From assembly GCF_014649655.1 (NCBI RefSeq), contig NZ_BMTL01000038.1, positions 1-64,000 on the forward strand: a DNA stretch of 64,000 bases, in the 5' to 3' direction. The DNA comes from Streptomyces humidus (lineage in GTDB: Bacteria > Actinomycetota > Actinomycetes > Streptomycetales > Streptomycetaceae). The notes under the pieces are model-generated. The model was not told the origin of the DNA and ran no database searches. It saw only the letters and a list, made by a program, of their open reading frames with translations. A program made the translations under genes and the position numbers. Shown here in pieces: positions 60,466 to 64,000 of this stretch. How positions within the stretch are numbered: position 1 is the stretch's first letter; every line of letters starts with the position of its first letter.

Positions 60466-61236
60466 TCAGCGGTCACTGAAAGCCGGGGTCCGCTTCTCGC
60501 GGAAGGCGGCCGAACCCTCTGCGAAGTCGTGGGCGGCGAGAAGGCCGACCTGACCTGCTCGCTCATGGTGGAACGCGTCCTCGAGCCCACTGAGAGTGGC
60601 CCGGTTGATGGCTTCCTTCGTACGCCGGAACGCCACCTGGGGGCCGCCGGTGAGAGTCGCCAGAACCTGGGCCGCCATGGCGGCGAAGGCGCCCTCCGGG
60701 GCTACGTGGGTCACCAGGCCCGCGGCCAGCGCGTCGGCCGCGGTGAGCCGCTCCGCGAGCAGGGCCATCCGCAGGGCCCGTGCCCGGCCGACCGAGGCCG
60801 CCACGACCGCCGAGGCACCACCGTCCGGCATCAGGCCGACCTTGGTGAAGGAGAGCATGAAGTAGGTCTTCTCCTCGCACAGCACCAGGTCGGCGGCGAG
60901 CGCGATCGGAACGCCCACGCCGGCGACCGCACCCCGCGCGAGGGTGACCACCGGCTTGGGGCTCCGGACGATCGCAGCGACCAAACGGTTCGCGCTGTCG
61001 ATGGTGGCGCCGGCGACCGCGGCGTCGTCGCCGAGGACGGCGGCGGTCTGCAGGTCGGCGCCGGTGCAGAAGGCGCGCTCGTCGCCGGCGAGGACCACGA
61101 CGGTGACACGGTCGTCCGTCGCCGCATCACCGATCGCGTCGGCGAGTTGCTCCATCACTTCGGCCGTGAGTGCGTTCATCCGCTCGGGCCGGTCGATCGC
61201 GACAGTCAGGACACCGTCGGCCAGCTCCGTCTTCAT
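60466..61236 (-). CDS. Enoyl-CoA hydratase/isomerase
   Basis: 256 residues. Crotonase fold: MNALTAEVMEQL, FCTGADLQ (oxyanion), RGAVAGVGVPIALAADLVL, and FTKVGLMPDGGAS, where the second catalytic Glu of true hydratases is Asp as in PaaG-type isomerases; the C-terminus FAEGSAAFREKRTPAF is standard. Probably hydrates or isomerises an enoyl-CoA intermediate. Divergent from fadA with a shared operator region. Confidence 0.92.
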   Translation of the reverse strand: MKTELADGVLTVAIDRPERMNALTAEVMEQLADAIGDAATDDRVTVVVLAGDERAFCTGADLQTAAVLGDDAAVAGATIDSANRLVAAIVRSPKPVVTLARGAVAGVGVPIALAADLVLCEEKTYFMLSFTKVGLMPDGGASAVVAASVGRARALRMALLAERLTAADALAAGLVTHVAPEGAFAAMAAQVLATLTGGPQVAFRRTKEAINRATLSGLEDAFHHERAGQVGLLAAHDFAEGSAAFREKRTPAFSDR

Positions 61237-61256
61237 GTGACCTCCATTGACGCCAG

Positions 61257-61290
61257 ATGTAGAGCACTCTACCTTTCAAATGTAGAGCAC
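61257..61290. promoter_or_regulatory. Operator region between enoyl-CoA hydratase and fadA
   Basis: A perfect 14-bp palindrome GTAGAGCACTCTAC at 61259-61272, and a direct repeat of ATGTAGAGCAC at 61257-61267 and 61280-61290 (23-bp spacing, about two helical turns). The region is AT-rich and shared by divergent promoters. It looks like a two-site operator. Confidence 0.65.
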
Positions 61291-61338
61291 CTTATCTTAG
61301 TGACCCTTGGTCAAGCAGCCCTTGGAGGACTCCGTCTC

Positions 61339-62550
61339 ATGGCTGAAGCTTTCGTCTACGACCACCTGCGCACGCCTCGGGGGCGCGGCAAGCGGACCGG
61401 CGCGCTGTACGGAACCAAGCCGATCGACCTCGTGGTCGGCCTCGTCGACGAGCTGCGCAGGCGCAACCCGAGCCTTGACCCGCAGCGCGTCGACGACATC
61501 GTGCTCGGTGTGGTCTCTCCGGTCGGCGACCAGGGCGGTGACATCGCGAAGACGGCGGCGCTCAAGGCGGGCCTGCCCGAGACCACCGCCGGCGTGCAGC
61601 TCAACCGCTTCTGCGCCTCCGGCCTCGAGGCCGTGAACCAGGCCGCCTCGCGCGTCCGCGGCGGCTTCGAGGACCTCATCATCGCGGGCGGTGTCGAGTC
61701 GATGAGCCGGGTGCCCATGGGTTCCGACGGCGGCGCCTGGGCGAACGACCCGGCCACGAACCTCGCCACCGGGTTCGTGCCCCAGGGCATCGGTGCCGAC
61801 CTGATCGCGACGATCGAGGGGTGGAGCCGCACCGACGTGGACGCCTATGCCGCCGAGTCGCACGCCCGTGCCACCAAGGCCTGGGCCAACGGCCACTACG
61901 ACGGCTGCGTCATCCCCGTGCGGAGTGTCGCGGGCGACGTGGTGCTGGACCGGGACGAGTTGATCCGGGCCGACACCACCGTGGAGAGCCTTTCGGCCCT
62001 GCGCCCCTCGTTCGCCCAGCCGGGCAAGGACGCCGGCTTCGACGACGTCGCCCTCAGCAAGTACCACTGGATCGAGGAGATCGACCACGTCCACCACGCG
62101 GGCAACTCCTCCGGCATCGTCGACGGTGCCGCGCTGACGCTTGTCGGCACCGAGGCGATCGGCAAGGAACTCGGCCTCACCCCGATGGCAAAGATCATCG
62201 GTGCGGCTGTCTCCGGCGCCGACCCGACGATCATGCTCACCGGCCCCGCCCCGGCAGCCCGCAAGGCACTCGCCAGGGCCGGCCTCACGGTCGACGACAT
62301 CGACCTGTGGGAGATCAACGAGGCGTTCGCGGCTGTCGCGATGCGCTTCATGCGCGACATGGGCATCGGCCACGACGTCACCAACGTCAACGGCGGAGCC
62401 ATCGCCATGGGTCACCCGCTCGGTGCGACCGGCGCGATCGTCCTCGGCACCCTGGTCGACGAACTCCGGCGGCGCGGCAGGAAGCGCGGCCTCGCCACGC
62501 TGTGCGTCGGCGGCGGCATGGGCATCGCCACGATCGTCGAGCTCGTCTGA
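61339..62550 (+). CDS. fadA: Acetyl-CoA acetyltransferase (FadA of trifunctional complex)
   Basis: 403 residues; ATG at 61339 behind CTTGGAGGAC. The long upstream in-frame extension is rejected. Catalytic Cys in LNRFCASGLEAVNQAA, His in MGHPLGATGAI, second Cys in LCVGGGMGI. DHLRTPRGRGK, SPVGDQGGDIA and SMSRVPMGSDGGAW are very like mycobacterial FadA (Rv0859). Thiolytic cleavage of 3-ketoacyl-CoA; forms a complex with FadB encoded 66 bp downstream. Confidence 0.94.
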   Translation: MAEAFVYDHLRTPRGRGKRTGALYGTKPIDLVVGLVDELRRRNPSLDPQRVDDIVLGVVSPVGDQGGDIAKTAALKAGLPETTAGVQLNRFCASGLEAVNQAASRVRGGFEDLIIAGGVESMSRVPMGSDGGAWANDPATNLATGFVPQGIGADLIATIEGWSRTDVDAYAAESHARATKAWANGHYDGCVIPVRSVAGDVVLDRDELIRADTTVESLSALRPSFAQPGKDAGFDDVALSKYHWIEEIDHVHHAGNSSGIVDGAALTLVGTEAIGKELGLTPMAKIIGAAVSGADPTIMLTGPAPAARKALARAGLTVDDIDLWEINEAFAAVAMRFMRDMGIGHDVTNVNGGAIAMGHPLGATGAIVLGTLVDELRRRGRKRGLATLCVGGGMGIATIVELV

Positions 62551-62566
62551 CCTGCGTCCACACAGA

Positions 62567-62602
62567 CAGCGCGTACGCACAGACAGGCGTACACACAGAC
62601 AA
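62567..62602 (+). repeat. Short imperfect repeat in the fadA-fadB gap
   Basis: Three copies of CACAGACA (with GCGTACG-type spacers) in the 66-bp gap, just before the GGAGAG ribosome site of fadB. Function unclear; could form a weak translational spacer. Confidence 0.5.
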
Positions 62603-62616
62603 CGGAGAGACACCTG

Positions 62617-64000
62617 ATGAGCACCGAGTCCGCTGTCCGCTACGACATCGACGCCGACGGCATCGTCACCCTCACCCTCGACGATCCGCACCAGTCGGCC
62701 AACACCATGAACGACCTGTACATCGCCTCGATGAGCGCGGCGGTCGAGAGGCTGTATGCCGAGATCGACCAGATCACCGGTGTGGTCATCACCTCCGCGA
62801 AGAGTACGTTCTTCGCCGGCGGCGACCTCAAAGGCATGCTGAGGACGACGAAGGCCGACGCCCCGGCCGTGGTCACGATGGCCGAGAACATCAAGTCCCC
62901 GCTCCGCCGGCTCGAACTGCTGCCGAAGCCGGTGGTCGCCGCGATCAACGGCGCCGCCCTCGGCGGTGGTCTCGAGATCGCGCTGGCCACCAACCACCGC
63001 ATCGCGGTCGACGGCACCTACGCCATCGGCCTTCCCGAGGTGACCCTCGGCCTGCTGCCCGGCGGTGGCGGTGTCACCCGCACCGTCCGGATGTTCGGCC
63101 TGATGACAGCGATCAGTGAGATCCTCGGGACCGGAGCGAAGTTCAAGCCGTCGGCCGCCAGGGAGAAAGGACTGGTCGACCAGGTCGTCGCGGTCCAGGA
63201 CGACCTGATTCCGGCCGCGAAGGCATGGATCAAGGCCCACCCCGAAGCCACGACACAGCCCTGGGACACGAAGGGATTCAAGATCCCGGGCGGCTCCCCT
63301 GCCTCGCCGGGGTTGGCGACCGTCGTTCCGGCTCTTCCGGCGCTGCTGCGGGGGCAGCTCAAGCAGGCCGACTATCACGCTCCGAAGGCGATCCTCTCGG
63401 CAGCTGTAGAGGGCGCGCAGGTAGACTTCGACACCGCCTCGCGCATCGAGTCGCGCTACCTGGCGAATCTCATCGTGGGCCAGCAGTCGAAGAACATGAT
63501 CCAGGCGTTCTTCTTCGACCTCAACGCGATCAACTCGGGTGTCCTGCGCCCCGCCGATGTCGCGAAGTGGAAGAGCACCAAGGTCGGCGTCCTCGGTGCG
63601 GGCATGATGGGAGCGGGCATCGCCTACGTCTGCGCACGGGCCGGGATGGACGTCGTGCTCAAGGACGTGTCCCTCGAAGCGGCCGAGCGCGGCAAGACCT
63701 ACAGCCGGGACCTCAACGAGAAGGCGATCTCCCGCGGCAAGCTCACCCGGGAGCGGTCCGAGGAGCTGCTCGCCCGGATCACCACGACCACCGACCCCGC
63801 CGACTTCGCTGGCGTCGACCTGGTCGTCGAGGCGGTCTTCGAGGACGTCGCGCTGAAGCAGAGGGTCTTCAACGAGGTCCTTCCGTTCGTCGACAAGGAC
63901 GCGCTGCTGTGCTCGAACACCTCCACGCTCCCCATCACCGAGCTGGCCAAGGACATCGCCCGGCCGGCCGACTTCATCGGGCTGCACTTCTTCTCACCGG
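62617..64000 (+). CDS. fadB: Fatty oxidation complex alpha subunit FadB (partial)
   Basis: 461 residues visible, cut by the right edge. N-terminal enoyl-CoA hydratase domain: FFAGGDLKGM (oxyanion), NGAALGGGLEIALA and LPEVTLGLLPGGGG with the catalytic Glu; linker LRGQLKQADYHAPKAIL; then the 3-hydroxyacyl-CoA dehydrogenase NAD motif VGVLGAGMMGAGIAYV (about 328) and SNTSTLPI. Very similar to mycobacterial FadB (Rv0860), which partners FadA. Performs hydration and dehydrogenation steps of beta-oxidation. Confidence 0.95.
   Translation, partial: MSTESAVRYDIDADGIVTLTLDDPHQSANTMNDLYIASMSAAVERLYAEIDQITGVVITSAKSTFFAGGDLKGMLRTTKADAPAVVTMAENIKSPLRRLELLPKPVVAAINGAALGGGLEIALATNHRIAVDGTYAIGLPEVTLGLLPGGGGVTRTVRMFGLMTAISEILGTGAKFKPSAAREKGLVDQVVAVQDDLIPAAKAWIKAHPEATTQPWDTKGFKIPGGSPASPGLATVVPALPALLRGQLKQADYHAPKAILSAAVEGAQVDFDTASRIESRYLANLIVGQQSKNMIQAFFFDLNAINSGVLRPADVAKWKSTKVGVLGAGMMGAGIAYVCARAGMDVVLKDVSLEAAERGKTYSRDLNEKAISRGKLTRERSEELLARITTTTDPADFAGVDLVVEAVFEDVALKQRVFNEVLPFVDKDALLCSNTSTLPITELAKDIARPADFIGLHFFSP

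Noticed and set aside
62567..62602. CRISPR-like short repeats
   Set aside because: Only three 8-base copies with 7-15-base spacing and no cas genes.

Overview
The window is high-GC actinobacterial DNA, most likely Streptomyces. It has a modular type I polyketide synthase, Streptomyces-type IS5-family elements, GTG/TTG starts with strong Shine-Dalgarno sites, tight ATGA gene overlaps and mycobacterial-type beta-oxidation genes. No rRNA, tRNA or CRISPR array was seen.

Region A (1-5816, minus strand) is the beginning of a polyketide operon: a FabH-like ketosynthase III, an MpaB/DUF2236-type oxygenase and the first PKS gene. The PKS starts with a KSQ loading module (active-site Cys replaced by Gln), a YASH-type (methylmalonyl) acyltransferase and an ACP, then enters extension module 1 and runs off the left edge. 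An IS5-family element (6362-7463) separates it from the catabolic DNA.

Region B (7.6-37.7 kb) is an aromatic-catabolism island. It has a Rieske ring-hydroxylating dioxygenase (alpha, beta, ferredoxin, ferredoxin reductase), a candidate diol dehydrogenase, a FAD monooxygenase, a LigB-type extradiol dioxygenase, a meta-cleavage-product hydrolase and an ACMSD-like amidohydrolase. The lower meta pathway is complete (hydratase, acylating acetaldehyde dehydrogenase, hydroxy-oxovalerate aldolase). A CoA ligase, a double-length class III CoA-transferase, two acyl-CoA dehydrogenases and EtfBA suggest that the substrate carries an acyl side chain. Two IclR regulators are present. A recurring 17-bp dyad, GTTCC-N7-GGAAC (ten copies, some with one mismatch), lies 42-96 bp upstream of most operons here and overlaps the start of one iclR gene; it looks like the operator of a single regulon. 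A second IS5-family element (17725-19081, with a TGA target duplication) interrupts the island.

Region C (30.8-32.1 and 34.1-48.9 kb, interleaved with intact genes) is a gene graveyard: truncated, frameshifted or fused remnants of transposases (IS1182-like, IS1380), an NAD(P)-binding protein/ABC ATPase chimera, thioesterase, enoyl-CoA hydratase, PucR, a carboxyltransferase (PYC/OADA), two HAD phosphatases, BioY, a 2OG-Fe(II) oxygenase, AbfB, FAH hydrolase, CoA-transferase subunit A, a group II intron 3' end and LysR. A KAP-family P-loop NTPase sits among them with most of its coding sequence intact. Some frameshifts could be sequencing errors, but truncations and head-to-head junctions of unrelated fragments cannot.

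Region D (48.9-64 kb) is a second catabolic island resembling steroid or isoprenoid side-chain oxidation: cytochrome P450 with a phthalate-dioxygenase-type reductase, aldehyde dehydrogenase, SDRs, acyl-CoA ligase, alpha-methylacyl-CoA racemase, SCP2 protein, acyl-CoA dehydrogenase, enoyl-CoA hydratase, a nitronate-monooxygenase-like flavoprotein and the FadA/FadB trifunctional pair. The two divergent promoter regions (about 55.8 and 61.3 kb) carry clear dyads, and a TetR regulator lies between them. The substrates of both islands are inferred from gene content, not proven.
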